Assembly: GCF_002980495.1 (NCBI RefSeq)
Contig: NZ_PVBR01000005.1
Span: 1-64,000 of the forward strand
Reading direction: 5' to 3'
DNA from: Phyllobacterium phragmitis
GTDB lineage: Bacteria > Pseudomonadota > Alphaproteobacteria > Rhizobiales > Rhizobiaceae
Length of the DNA stretch: 64,000 nucleotides
The notes under the pieces are model-generated. The model did no database searches. It saw only the letters and a list, made by a program, of their open reading frames with translations, and was not told the origin of the DNA. Position 1 is the stretch's first letter; the number at the start of each line of letters is the position of its first letter. Positions 8,518 through 18,914 of this stretch are shown here, in pieces. The position numbers and the translations under genes are program-made.

Positions 8518-10125
8518 ATGATATTCGGCGAGACACCGGTCGGCGAGGCGGAAGGCGCGATCCTCGCCCATTCAGTCTCCGCAGGCGCATCGAGCCTCAG
8601 GAAAGGTCATGTGCTGACGCATGATGACATCGCCGCCCTTCGCACGGCCGGCGTCCAGCATGTGACGGTGGCGCGGCTGGAGGCGGGCGACATAGATGAA
8701 AACGATGCCGCCTCGCGCCTTGCCCGCGCACTCGGAATCGAGGGCGTGCGGGTTGGTCCCGCTACCACCGGACGAGTGAACTTGTTTGCGCTTGCAAGCG
8801 GGCTCTTCACGGTCGACCCAGCCGTCATCGACGGCATCAATGCGGTCGATCCCGCCGTTACCATCGCGACGCTGAAGAATTACGACCGGGTGCAGCCCGG
8901 TCAGATGGTGGCGACGGTGAAGATCATTCCGTTTGCAGTCAGTGCCGCCGTCATCGAGCAGATCGAGACGCAAATCTCGGGTCGCATGGCTTTCGGAATC
9001 CGTCCGTTTCACAAGCAGAGCGTCGGTCTCATCCAAACGGTCATGCCGTCGGTCAAGCCTGGCGTATTCGACAAGACCAAGCGTGTCATGGAGGCGCGGG
9101 TCGTGCGCAATGCCGGTGTGATCTCAGGCGAAATGCGCGTTTCGCACCGCATGGCGGATCTGACGGAGGCCATCCGGCAGATGTCGGCTAAATCCGACGT
9201 GCTTATCGTCTTCGGCGCTTCCGCCGTGGCCGATCCGGCCGATATCGTGCCGCAGGCGATCGGCGAGGCGGGCGGTACAGTGCATCATATCGGCATGCCG
9301 GTCGATCCGGGCAATCTGCTCATTCTGGGGGAACTCGATGGCAAGCCGGTGATCGGCGCGCCCGGCTGCGCGCGCAGCCCCAAGGAAAACGGCTTCGACT
9401 GGGTGTTCGACCGGCTGATGGCCGATGTCAGCGTCACGCCGAAAGATATTATCGGCATGGGTGTCGGCGGGCTTTTGATGGAGATCCCGTCGCGGCCGCA
9501 GCCGCGCCAGGCGGAGCCTGCCGCCCGCCCCGTTTGCGTCGCCATCGCGCTGCTTGCCGCCGGCCAGTCGAGCCGGATGGGCGGCCCCAACAAGCTCCTG
9601 GCCCGCATCGACGGCGAACCGATCGTCCGGCTCTCAGCCGACCGGGCGTTGCGTTCTGGCGGCAATCCAGTCATCGCCGTATGCGGGCACATGGCCGACG
9701 AGATTACCGCTACTTTGGCCGGGCTGGACCTGGTGATCGCCCATAACGCTGCCTATGCCACGGGTATCGCCTCATCGATCAAGGCCGCATTGCTGCATGT
9801 GCCAGCCGATGCGGACGGCATGATGGTGCTTCTGGCCGACATGCCGGCGCTCGGCCCGGAGCATCTGCGGCGCCTCATCAGTAGCTTTGCCAAAGCGGGT
9901 GGCGGCGCTGTGGTCCGCGCGGCTTTCGACGGGAAACGCGGCAATCCCGTCATCCTGCCCAGAAGCCTGTTTGGCGCGATCGAGCGCCTTACCGGGGATG
10001 TCGGCGCGCGTCATCTGATCGAAACCGGCGACACGCCCGTCATCGACGTGGAAATCGGACCGGCGGCGATGGTGGACGTCGACACGCCGGATGATCTGCG
10101 CACCGCCGGCGGGGTCATCGCGTAA
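8518..10125 (+). CDS. Molybdopterin-binding domain fused to MobA/MocA-like nucleotidyltransferase
   Basis: A 535-residue two-domain protein. About residues 1-330 form a MoeA/MogA-like molybdopterin-binding region (it contains IPFAVSAAVIEQ, VLIVFGASAVADPADI and VIGAPGCARSPKENGFDWV). From about residue 340 a MobA-type nucleotidyltransferase begins with LLAAGQSSRMGGPNKLL (345 onward), followed by MMVLLADMPAL and KRGNPVILP. Such fusions occur in Rhizobiales. The C-terminal half resembles MocA, the CTP:molybdopterin cytidylyltransferase used for xanthine-dehydrogenase-type enzymes. No molybdoenzyme gene is adjacent. An AAGG motif lies about 11 bases before the ATG. The choice of CTP over GTP is inferred. 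Confidence 0.82.
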   Translation: MIFGETPVGEAEGAILAHSVSAGASSLRKGHVLTHDDIAALRTAGVQHVTVARLEAGDIDENDAASRLARALGIEGVRVGPATTGRVNLFALASGLFTVDPAVIDGINAVDPAVTIATLKNYDRVQPGQMVATVKIIPFAVSAAVIEQIETQISGRMAFGIRPFHKQSVGLIQTVMPSVKPGVFDKTKRVMEARVVRNAGVISGEMRVSHRMADLTEAIRQMSAKSDVLIVFGASAVADPADIVPQAIGEAGGTVHHIGMPVDPGNLLILGELDGKPVIGAPGCARSPKENGFDWVFDRLMADVSVTPKDIIGMGVGGLLMEIPSRPQPRQAEPAARPVCVAIALLAAGQSSRMGGPNKLLARIDGEPIVRLSADRALRSGGNPVIAVCGHMADEITATLAGLDLVIAHNAAYATGIASSIKAALLHVPADADGMMVLLADMPALGPEHLRRLISSFAKAGGGAVVRAAFDGKRGNPVILPRSLFGAIERLTGDVGARHLIETGDTPVIDVEIGPAAMVDVDTPDDLRTAGGVIA

Positions 10126-10290
10126 GGAATTTTCGGCAGCTTTGCCGCCTTCAACCGGGCCCGTTTTCGAGTGGCTTCTCTAGGCGCCTACAGCCATTCA
10201 CGGCTGAGGAACCTGTTCATCGGCTCGACCACGACGGAGATGATCCGTTCCTGCAAGATCCCCGTCGCGCTGTTTCGATAAACCCGCTTT

Positions 10291-10318
10291 GACGGGTCGC
10301 CTTGTTCGGCGACCCGTC
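10291..10318. terminator. Hairpin between convergent genes
   Basis: A perfect 11-bp stem (GACGGGTCGCC / GGCGACCCGTC) with a 6-base loop lies between the convergent nucleotidyltransferase and BCCT genes. There is no clean T tract on either side, so termination may be weak or Rho-assisted. Confidence 0.5.
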
Positions 10319-10325
10319 ATCGGCT

Positions 10326-11927
<1,602 letters not shown>

Positions 11928-12116
11928 TATTTTTTCTCCCCCTCGAATCGTTGTGTGAAAATATGAAACTTATGCAAATCAACAACGATACTGCCAGCGT
12001 CGCAAACAGGATGCAAATCAGCGAGGCCATCTTGTCCGCCTGTCCTGTTGATAGGTGAAGATCGCTACGCTTTTCACCGTGACCGCATGTTGAGATTCAC
12101 GGTGGAGAGCCTGAGG

Positions 12117-12605
12117 CTATTTCCATTCCAGCAACCTTTCGACGCGGTAGAGCAAGCGCAGAACGACGGCACCGGCCGCTGTCGCAAAAAAGCCGATGAT
12201 CCAGAAGCCGTAGCCCGTCGAAAGACCGATCGCAGCGGCAAGCCACATGCCCGCGCCGGTCGTCAGCCCATGCACCTGACCCTTGCCGAAGACGATCAGT
12301 CCGGCGGCAAGGAATGCCACACCTGCCGTCACCGCCTCGACGACGCGTAGCGGATCGATCCTGACCTGCTCGATCTGGTAGAGCGGAGCCCTGGTGATTT
12401 CACCGGCGAGAATGCCGAAGACGGCCGCGGCCAACCCCACCAGCAGGTGGGTGCGCAGGCCGGCCGGACGGTTGCGGGTTTCCCGATCGATGCCGATCAT
12501 CGAGACGAGGATCAGGGCGCCGCAGATCCGCGCCAGGATGACATGATACGGAATGGCGGTATCCGGCAGCATATCCGCGGCGATATCGGTCAGGATATTC
12601 TCCAT
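12117..12605 (-). CDS. MgtC/SapB-family membrane protein
   Basis: A 162-residue protein with four or five predicted transmembrane segments. The MgtC core is clear: IGIDRETRNRPAGLRTHLLVG (the conserved D-R-E and R-P-A-G-L-R-T-H), then GVAFLAAGLIVF and LTTGAGMWLAAAIGLSTG. MgtC-family proteins are linked to growth at low magnesium and, in pathogens, to survival in macrophages and control of ATP synthase. This copy is the short SapB-like form without the C-terminal ACT-like domain. It is divergent from the DUF4336 gene with about 100 bases between their starts. Confidence 0.87.
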   Translation of the reverse strand: MENILTDIAADMLPDTAIPYHVILARICGALILVSMIGIDRETRNRPAGLRTHLLVGLAAAVFGILAGEITRAPLYQIEQVRIDPLRVVEAVTAGVAFLAAGLIVFGKGQVHGLTTGAGMWLAAAIGLSTGYGFWIIGFFATAAGAVVLRLLYRVERLLEWK

Positions 12606-12705
12606 GCCGGAAAACCGCGGGAATGGCGGTTTGGTTCCGCCAGGCGTGGTGCCACTGATCGAACTTCGCTAGATTGCGTTCAAGACTTTGAACAATCCGG
12701 GAGCA

Positions 12706-13458
12706 ATGATGGGTAAAGACGCTCATGTGACGTATCCGCCGCTGAACACGCTCAAGGCGGTCTGCGACAATGTCTGGATCGTCGATGGTCCGGTGATCCG
12801 TTTCGGCATGCCATGGCCGAAGATGCCTTTTCCGACACGGATGACAGTGATCCGCCTTGGGAATGACGAGCTCTTCATCCACTCTCCCACGCCGCTGGTG
12901 CCGTCGCTGAAAGCCGAGATCGACGGTATCGGCAGGCCGCGCTGGATCATCGGTCCCAATCGCATCCATTACTGGTGGGTACCGGATTGGCGGGATGCCT
13001 TTGCCGATGCGGATGTCTATCTCGCGCCGCGCATCGAGGCGCAGGCCAAGGGCCGCATCGATTTCGGCTACACCATGCTCGACCGTGACAATGGCTATCC
13101 CTGGGATGCGGAGATCGCGACGCTTCCGATCGCGGGGAGCTTCATGACCGAGGTGGAGTTCTTCCACCGGCCGAGCCGGACGCTGATCCTGACCGATTTC
13201 ATCGAGAATTTCGAGCCGCGCAAGCTTGATTCCTGGCTCATGCGCTGGCTGACCCGGTTCGGCGGCGTGCAGGACCCGGATGGCCAGATGCCGCGGGATA
13301 TGCGGCTGACATTTTCCAAGCAGAAGCCGCAATTGCGCGCAGCAATCGAAACGGTGATAGCATGGCAACCCGAGCGCATCATCCTGGCGCATGGCCGATG
13401 GTATGAAAAGAACGGCGCTGATGAACTGCGCCGGGCATTCCGGTGGGTGCTGGAATAG
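12706..13458 (+). CDS. DUF4336 domain protein
   Basis: A protein of 250 residues matching the DUF4336 family, related to metallo-beta-lactamase-fold proteins but lacking the full HxHxDH zinc motif. Typical features are NVWIVDGPVIRFGMPWP near the start, the segment GPNRIHYWWVPDW, and the C-terminal RIILAHGRWYEKNGADELRRA. The function of the family is not established. Two ATGs stand in tandem (12706, 12709) after GGGAG. It faces the acyl-CoA dehydrogenase gene, with only 7 bases between the two stop codons. Confidence 0.75.
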   Translation: MMGKDAHVTYPPLNTLKAVCDNVWIVDGPVIRFGMPWPKMPFPTRMTVIRLGNDELFIHSPTPLVPSLKAEIDGIGRPRWIIGPNRIHYWWVPDWRDAFADADVYLAPRIEAQAKGRIDFGYTMLDRDNGYPWDAEIATLPIAGSFMTEVEFFHRPSRTLILTDFIENFEPRKLDSWLMRWLTRFGGVQDPDGQMPRDMRLTFSKQKPQLRAAIETVIAWQPERIILAHGRWYEKNGADELRRAFRWVLE

Positions 13459-13465
13459 AGCAACC

Positions 13466-15739
13466 CTAACGCTGCACGGCACGCCTGGCGCGCGGCGGCT
13501 TCTTTTCGTGATGTTGCGCGGCGATCGGCGAAATCTCTTCCATGGGAAAGGCGTCGACGGCGATGACACGGGCTGCCGCGGCCCTGGCCTCGGCCAACTG
13601 CGTGAATTCCGCTTCGCTGACGATGCCCTTGTCGCGGGCCTCCTCGGCATCGCGCACATGCTTTTCGCGCATCTTCTTCTCGATGGGCTCCACGGCATGG
13701 ACGAGTGCGAATGCCTGTTCGAGATCCTTCAGCGGATGGTCCCTGGGGCCTTCGCCGAGATAGATATCGGGGGTCAGCCGGTCGCGCTGGGGGGAATTGC
13801 GCATCAATGTCTCAGCTACCTCGTTCGTCAACCTGTCCGAGGGCACCGTATCGGGGAGCCCGACGGGGAAGGCGAGAAACCGGACGAGGATTGCCGCCCA
13901 GCGCGCCGGCAGATTATCGAGCACGCCGGCAAAGGCCGTCGCGATACGGTTCCGCCCCTGTCCCATGATGTAGTCGACGATCGGCTTGTCCTCCTCCTGC
14001 CGCCCTTCGGTTTCGAAGCGCTTGAGGACGGCGCCGAGCAGATAGAGCTCGGAGAGGATATCGCCCAGGCGGGCCGAGATCATTTCCTTGCGCTTGAGCG
14101 CGCCGCCGAGCGTCAGCAGCGACAGGTCGGTGAGGAGCGCGAAAGCGGCGGCATAACGGGAGAGCTGCTTCCAATGATGGGGCATCGCCGCGCCGTCCGG
14201 CGCCGGACCCAGGCGGCCACCGGACCAGCCGCGCAGGAAGGACCGCCCGGCGGTGGCGAAGGCATGGCCGACATGCTTCCACAACAGCTTGTCGAAGTGC
14301 TCTATGCCGCGCGCCTTGTCCTCGTCTGATAAGGCCAGCAACTCCTCGAGCATATAGGGATGGGAGCGGATCGCACCCTGCCCGAAGATCATCAGATTGC
14401 GCGTCAGGATGTTAGCGCCTTCGACGGTGATGCCGATCGGCACCGAGCGGTATTGACCGCCGAGATAGTTCTTCGGCCCGTCGATGATGGTCTTGCCGCC
14501 GTGGATATCCATGGATTTCTCTATGGATTCGCGCATGCGGTCGGTGGCGTGGAATTTCATGATCGCCGAGATCACCGAGGGACGGTGACCTTCATCAAGT
14601 GCGGCGACGGTGAGCCGCCTTGCGGCATCAATCAAATAGGCGTTGGCGGCGAGATCGGCGAGCGGCTTGCGGATGCCCTCGAACATGCCGATCGGTACGT
14701 TGAACTGTGTTCTGACGCGGGAATAGGCGCCGGTGGCACGGGCGCAGATCGCGGCCGAGGCTGCCGATTGCGAGGGCAGCGAGATGCCACGGCCGGCAGC
14801 AAGTGCGGTCATCAGCATCTTCCAGCCATGGCCGATCCGTTCCTCGCCGCCGAGGATATGGTCGAGCGGCACGAACACATCCTCGCCGTAGAGCGGCCCG
14901 TTCTGGAAATAGGTGAATTGCGGGATATGCCGCTCGCCATGGCTGACACCAGGCGTCGATGTCGGCAGGAGAGCGACGGTGATGCCCAGATCTTCGCCGC
15001 GGCCGAGATGGTTCTCCGGGTCATGCATCTTGAATGCCAAGCCCATGACGGTCGCCACCGGCCCGAGCGTGATGTAACGCTTGTGGAAATTCAGCCTGAT
15101 GCCGAGGACCTTCCTGCCCTTCCATTTGCCATATTCGACGATGCCCGTGTCGGTCATCGCTGCCGCATCGGAACCGGCATCGGGCGAGGTCAGGCCGAAA
15201 CAGGGGATTTCCCGTCCGTCGGCCAGTCTTGGCAGCCAGTAATCGCGCTGCTCATCGGTGCCGAAATGCATGAGAAGTTCGCCCGGACCGAGCGAATTGG
15301 GGACCATCACGGTGACGCCGGCGACGACGCTGCAGGACGAAACGGTGCGCACCACCTCCGAATGGGCGGTGTTGGAGAAGCCGAGGCCGCCATAGTTCTT
15401 CGGAATGATCATGCCGAAGAATTTCTTCTCGCGCATGAAATTCCAGACCTTTGCCGGCAGATCATGGTCCTGCCAGACGATCTTCCAATCATCGACCATG
15501 GCGCAGAGCTCGCGCACCGGGCCATCCATGAAGGCCTGCTCCTCAGTCGTCAGCTTCGCCGGCGGCATGGCGAGGAGCTTGTTCCAGTCGGGATTGCCGG
15601 TGAAGAGCGCACCGTCCCACCAGACGGTCCCCGCATCGATCGCCTCCCGCTCGGTTTCGGAGATCGGCGGCATGACCCGCGAGGCCTGTTTGAACAGTGG
15701 TCTTGTGATGATGTCGCGGCGGAACGTGCGAAGGTTCAT
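13466..15739 (-). CDS. fadE: Acyl-CoA dehydrogenase, FadE-like
   Basis: A protein of 757 residues, the long FadE type that catalyses the first step of fatty-acid beta-oxidation. The acyl-CoA dehydrogenase core contains FGLTSPDAGSDAAAM (flavin and substrate binding), GVSHGERHIPQF and MDIHGGKTIIDGPKNYLG. The C-terminal 200 residues form the DUF1974 domain seen in FadE and absent from the shorter ~390-residue dehydrogenases. It ends in a basic tail (KKPPRARRAVQR). The ATG at 15739 has GGGAGC 7 bases upstream and is preferred over the TTG two codons earlier. No other beta-oxidation gene is adjacent. Confidence 0.88.
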   Translation of the reverse strand: MNLRTFRRDIITRPLFKQASRVMPPISETEREAIDAGTVWWDGALFTGNPDWNKLLAMPPAKLTTEEQAFMDGPVRELCAMVDDWKIVWQDHDLPAKVWNFMREKKFFGMIIPKNYGGLGFSNTAHSEVVRTVSSCSVVAGVTVMVPNSLGPGELLMHFGTDEQRDYWLPRLADGREIPCFGLTSPDAGSDAAAMTDTGIVEYGKWKGRKVLGIRLNFHKRYITLGPVATVMGLAFKMHDPENHLGRGEDLGITVALLPTSTPGVSHGERHIPQFTYFQNGPLYGEDVFVPLDHILGGEERIGHGWKMLMTALAAGRGISLPSQSAASAAICARATGAYSRVRTQFNVPIGMFEGIRKPLADLAANAYLIDAARRLTVAALDEGHRPSVISAIMKFHATDRMRESIEKSMDIHGGKTIIDGPKNYLGGQYRSVPIGITVEGANILTRNLMIFGQGAIRSHPYMLEELLALSDEDKARGIEHFDKLLWKHVGHAFATAGRSFLRGWSGGRLGPAPDGAAMPHHWKQLSRYAAAFALLTDLSLLTLGGALKRKEMISARLGDILSELYLLGAVLKRFETEGRQEEDKPIVDYIMGQGRNRIATAFAGVLDNLPARWAAILVRFLAFPVGLPDTVPSDRLTNEVAETLMRNSPQRDRLTPDIYLGEGPRDHPLKDLEQAFALVHAVEPIEKKMREKHVRDAEEARDKGIVSEAEFTQLAEARAAAARVIAVDAFPMEEISPIAAQHHEKKPPRARRAVQR

Positions 15740-15817
15740 GATCAAGCTCCCGGTTGAATCGCCATCATAGAGCGGTTCGCGTTTCGATGGAAACGGCGGA
15801 AATCAGCATATTCGAGC

Positions 15818-17806
15818 TTATGCGGCTTCGCGGCTTTCTCCGCGTCCGAGCATCCAGATCAGATAGGTGCCGCCGATGAGCGAGGCAAAAAGGCCGAGCG
15901 GCAACTGATAGGGAAAGGCCACCATGCGCGACAGCCAGTCGGAAAGGATCATCAGTCCGCTGCCGATCGCAATAGCGCCGGCAAGACCGGCCAAGGGCCG
16001 GTGAAGGCCGATGAGCCGGGCCAGATGCGGCGCGATCAGGCCGATGAAGCTCAACGGGCCGACGAGCAGCGAGGCGACGGCGGTCAGGCCGGCGCAGAAG
16101 ATGACAAGCAGGAGGCGGCTCATCGCCAGCGGCAGGCCAAGCGCGTGCGCCACCGTCTGGCCGAGCGGCAGGATATCGAGCCATCGGAAGGTAAAGAACA
16201 GCGGTGCAATGAGGAGAGCGGCGGCGACGCAGGCGAGCCAGGCCTCACTGGCCGAGGCCTCGTTGGTGGAGCCGCCGATCCATTCGAGAAGCCTGAAGGC
16301 CTGCTGGTTGCCCGTGGCGATGGCCGCGGTCAGAATGGCGCTGCACAGGGCGCTCATGGCGATGCCGGCAAGCAGCAGGCGTTCCGGTCCGAAGCCGCTG
16401 CGCGCGGCAATCACCAGCATGATGACGAGCACTGTCAACGCGCCCACCGCGGCGCCGGCAAGCTGCGCGCCGTTTCCCGGCGTGGCGCTCAAATAGAGGA
16501 CGGCGGCGAGGCCAACGCCGGCGCCGGTCCCGACACCGAGGATTTCCGGGCTGGCGAGCGGATTGCCCGTCAGCCGCTGCATGATCGTGCCGGCGGCGGC
16601 CAGCATTGCGCCGGCAGCAGCAGCGATCGCGACACGTGGGCCGCGGAAGGCGAGAAGGTCGTGAAATAGCGCGCCATGGGCGAGGTTCCAGCCTTCCGGT
16701 CCGCGTCCGAGCGCCAGCGCCATGGCTGAAGCGACGAGAGCCAGGATCAGGAGAAGGCCGAGCAGGAAGGCGGGTCTTGCCGCTCGCCGCGTGACATGCG
16801 GCCTGGCGCTCAGCGAGGGCCATTCGAGCATTCTGAGGCGTGGCAGCAGCCATAGGAGCAGCGGCCCGCCGAGAAAGGCCGTCGCGGCTCCCGTGGGGAT
16901 GCGTTCGCCGCCGGAACCTGCAAAAAGCTGCACGAGCCCATCGGCCAGCCACAGCAGGATCGCGCCGAGGAGCGGTGCTGCGATGAGCTTCTGGCGCGGT
17001 GAGCGGGCGCCGCTCAGATGCGCGAGGGCCGGCGCGGCCAGGCCGATGAAGCCGATGATGCCGACTTGCGCCGTTACGCTTGCCGCGAGCCAGACGGCAA
17101 GCCCGATCACCATGAACCGGGTGGCGTAGAGCGCTACGCCGAGACTGCGGGCATTGGCCTCGTCGAGGCCGAGAATCGTCAGCGGACGCAGCAGCAGGAG
17201 CGATGCGCCGGCGACCAGCACCAGCCGCAGCGCGATCGAAAGCGTGGGCTCCCAGCCCTGCTGCGCGAGGGTTCCGCCGCCCCAGATGAAGAGCGAAAAC
17301 ATGTATTCGCCATTGGCGAGGATGAGCGCCGCACTTGCGGCGGTCGCCGTCAGCGACACCATCATGCCGGCGAGCACCACCGAAACCGGTTCGAGATCGC
17401 GCCGCCAGTTGAGCGCCAGGACGAGCGCCACCGCCACGAGCCCACCCGCCAGCGCCACGCCTTCACGGCCCGCTTCGAGGAGAAATGGCGCGTAGATGGC
17501 GGCTGCGGCCATGGCAAGCTGTGCGCCGGCCGAGATGCCGAGCGTCGAGGGCTCGGCGAGCGGATTGCGCAGCACACGCTGCAGCAGCAGGCCGGAAAGG
17601 CCGAGGGCTGCGCCGCAAAGCACGGCCATCGCCGCGCGGGGCAAGGTGGCCTGGAGCAGGATGACGCGTTGCAGCGCCGCCGTGCCGGCTGGGGTCGTGC
17701 TGGGGGAAAGATGCGTTGCGATCCCGACGGCGCAAAGAATGGCGGCGAGCAGCGCCAGGAGCGCCCAGAAGACCAGGGAACGGCGTGGGAGTGCGGCTTC
17801 AGCCAT
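15818..17806 (-). CDS. fhuB: Fe(3+)-hydroxamate ABC transporter permease, double-length FhuB
   Basis: A protein of about 662 residues made of two tandem FecCD-type permease domains, the arrangement of E. coli FhuB (about 660). Each half carries its own copies of the family motifs: GAALGLSGLLLQRVLRNPLAEPS and GIIGFIGLAAPALAHL in the first, AAGTIMQRLTGNPLASPEILG and LSFIGLIAPHLARLIG in the second. It carries ferric hydroxamate siderophores across the inner membrane together with FhuD and an ATPase. Its start overlaps the 3' end of the FhuD gene by a few bases (ATG 17806, or 17812). No FhuC ATPase gene follows. Confidence 0.88.
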   Translation of the reverse strand: MAEAALPRRSLVFWALLALLAAILCAVGIATHLSPSTTPAGTAALQRVILLQATLPRAAMAVLCGAALGLSGLLLQRVLRNPLAEPSTLGISAGAQLAMAAAAIYAPFLLEAGREGVALAGGLVAVALVLALNWRRDLEPVSVVLAGMMVSLTATAASAALILANGEYMFSLFIWGGGTLAQQGWEPTLSIALRLVLVAGASLLLLRPLTILGLDEANARSLGVALYATRFMVIGLAVWLAASVTAQVGIIGFIGLAAPALAHLSGARSPRQKLIAAPLLGAILLWLADGLVQLFAGSGGERIPTGAATAFLGGPLLLWLLPRLRMLEWPSLSARPHVTRRAARPAFLLGLLLILALVASAMALALGRGPEGWNLAHGALFHDLLAFRGPRVAIAAAAGAMLAAAGTIMQRLTGNPLASPEILGVGTGAGVGLAAVLYLSATPGNGAQLAGAAVGALTVLVIMLVIAARSGFGPERLLLAGIAMSALCSAILTAAIATGNQQAFRLLEWIGGSTNEASASEAWLACVAAALLIAPLFFTFRWLDILPLGQTVAHALGLPLAMSRLLLVIFCAGLTAVASLLVGPLSFIGLIAPHLARLIGLHRPLAGLAGAIAIGSGLMILSDWLSRMVAFPYQLPLGLFASLIGGTYLIWMLGRGESREAA

Positions 17807-18698
17807 TTGCATTGGCCTGCAGGAACGGCGCTGCCTTGCCGAGCAGGCGGACGAAGCGGCGCGCGGCGGGCAGGCCGCCGAAATGATCGATCGGATCGAG
17901 CATCGCAACCCGTTTGTCGCGAACCGCCGGCAGGGCGTTCCATATGGGGCTTCGCGGCAGGACTTCGCGCGCTTCGGGCGGCACCGGGCCGATGACCACG
18001 ATATCCGCATCGGGAAGGCCGGCCAGCGCCTCGATGCCGACGGGGGCGGTCGCCGAATAGCTCGTGGTCCCTGTCCACGCATTGGAGAGCCCGATACGGG
18101 TGAGGACATCGCCGAACATGCTGTCGCCGCCGAATGCGCGGAAATGGCGGGCGTCGCCGATGCTGATGAGGAAGACCGGACGGTGGATGCGGTTTTGGAC
18201 GCGCGCCCGCATTGCCGCGATTTCTTCCGCGGCCGCCGCCACATAGGTGCGCGCGGCATCGTTGAGACCGAGCTTTTGGCCGAGCGCCAGCATGGCGTCG
18301 CGCGCCGGCGCAAAGGGCGGCGTGCCGGTCTGGTAGATGGTTGCGGAAAAGACCGGCGCTATGCGCTCGAAGCTTTCCCGGCGGTATTCATAGAAGCTGG
18401 AGCTTAAAATGAGATCGGGTGCGATGATGCGCAGCAGCTCCATATTGGGCGCGCCGCGCAGGCCGAGATCGGTAACGCTTTGCGGCACTTCGGGCTCGAT
18501 GGCGATCTGGCGGAACTGGATGAGCTCGGTGGCGGCGATGGGAACAGCGCCGATGGCAAGGGCGGTTTCCAGCATGGCCCAGTCGATTGCCGCGATGCGG
18601 GGGAGGGGCGTGGCGGATAGGCGGCTCGGGTATGCGAGTGCGCTCGCTGCGAGGGCGAGCATGGTGCGGCGGGTTATATGGGGGCGGGTGAGGGCCAT
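17799..18698 (-). CDS. fhuD: Fe(3+)-siderophore periplasmic binding protein, FhuD-like
   Basis: A 299-residue binding protein of the FhuD/BtuF class III family. The N-terminus has a twin-arginine-like leader (ITRRTMLALAASALA, cut near residue 29). The mature part contains RIAAIDWAMLETALAIGAVP, LRGAPNMELLRIIAPDLILSS and DADIVVIGPVPPEA, typical of siderophore-binding proteins. It delivers the ferric siderophore released by the TonB receptor to FhuB. The ATG at 18698 was chosen because the leader starts there; the longer frame from 18833 runs back into a repeat element. It overlaps fhuB at its 3' end, so the two are translationally linked. Confidence 0.86.
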   Translation of the reverse strand: MALTRPHITRRTMLALAASALAYPSRLSATPLPRIAAIDWAMLETALAIGAVPIAATELIQFRQIAIEPEVPQSVTDLGLRGAPNMELLRIIAPDLILSSSFYEYRRESFERIAPVFSATIYQTGTPPFAPARDAMLALGQKLGLNDAARTYVAAAAEEIAAMRARVQNRIHRPVFLISIGDARHFRAFGGDSMFGDVLTRIGLSNAWTGTTSYSATAPVGIEALAGLPDADIVVIGPVPPEAREVLPRSPIWNALPAVRDKRVAMLDPIDHFGGLPAARRFVRLLGKAAPFLQANANG

Positions 18699-18729
18699 CA
18701 GGTTCCTGTTTTGATGGAACCGCAAGGCA

Positions 18730-18886
18730 CCCCCCTCTGCCTTGCCAGGCATCTCCCCCACAAGGGGGGAGATTGGCTGACACGGCGCTCGGCATTCATT
18801 CTGCAACATCTGCGATTGGTGCCGGACCTTCATGAAGGCGTAATCTCCCCCCTTGTGGGGGAGATGCCTGGCAAGGCAGAGGGGGG
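18730..18886. repeat. 157-bp palindromic intergenic element, family A, copy 1
   Basis: Two 45-base arms (18730-18774 and 18842-18886) are perfect inverted copies, beginning CCCCCCTCTGCCTTGCCAGG on one side, with a 67-base centre. The RNA would form a very stable hairpin on either strand. It lies between the TonB receptor and fhuD genes. Near-identical copies occur at 24892 and 58488. The motif GTTTTGATGGAACCGC flanks copies 1 and 3. Confidence 0.92.
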
Positions 18887-18914
18887 AATGCCCCGCCAGC
18901 GTTTCTATCTATTA

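Noticed and set aside
10198-10290. Remnant of a gene after the BCCT gene
   Set aside because: One minus-strand frame reads protein-like for about 32 codons and ends in a stop, but has no start and no recognisable family.
12073-12106. Hairpin after the MgtC-like gene as a terminator
   Set aside because: A 10-bp stem exists, but no T tract follows on the strand that would need it.
12400-13698. Minus-strand frame of 432 codons
   Set aside because: It spans three real genes in other frames and shows no domain.
18730-18886. Inverted arms as the ends of an insertion sequence
   Set aside because: The element is only about 157 bp, has no transposase frame and no visible target duplication; it is better called a palindromic intergenic repeat.
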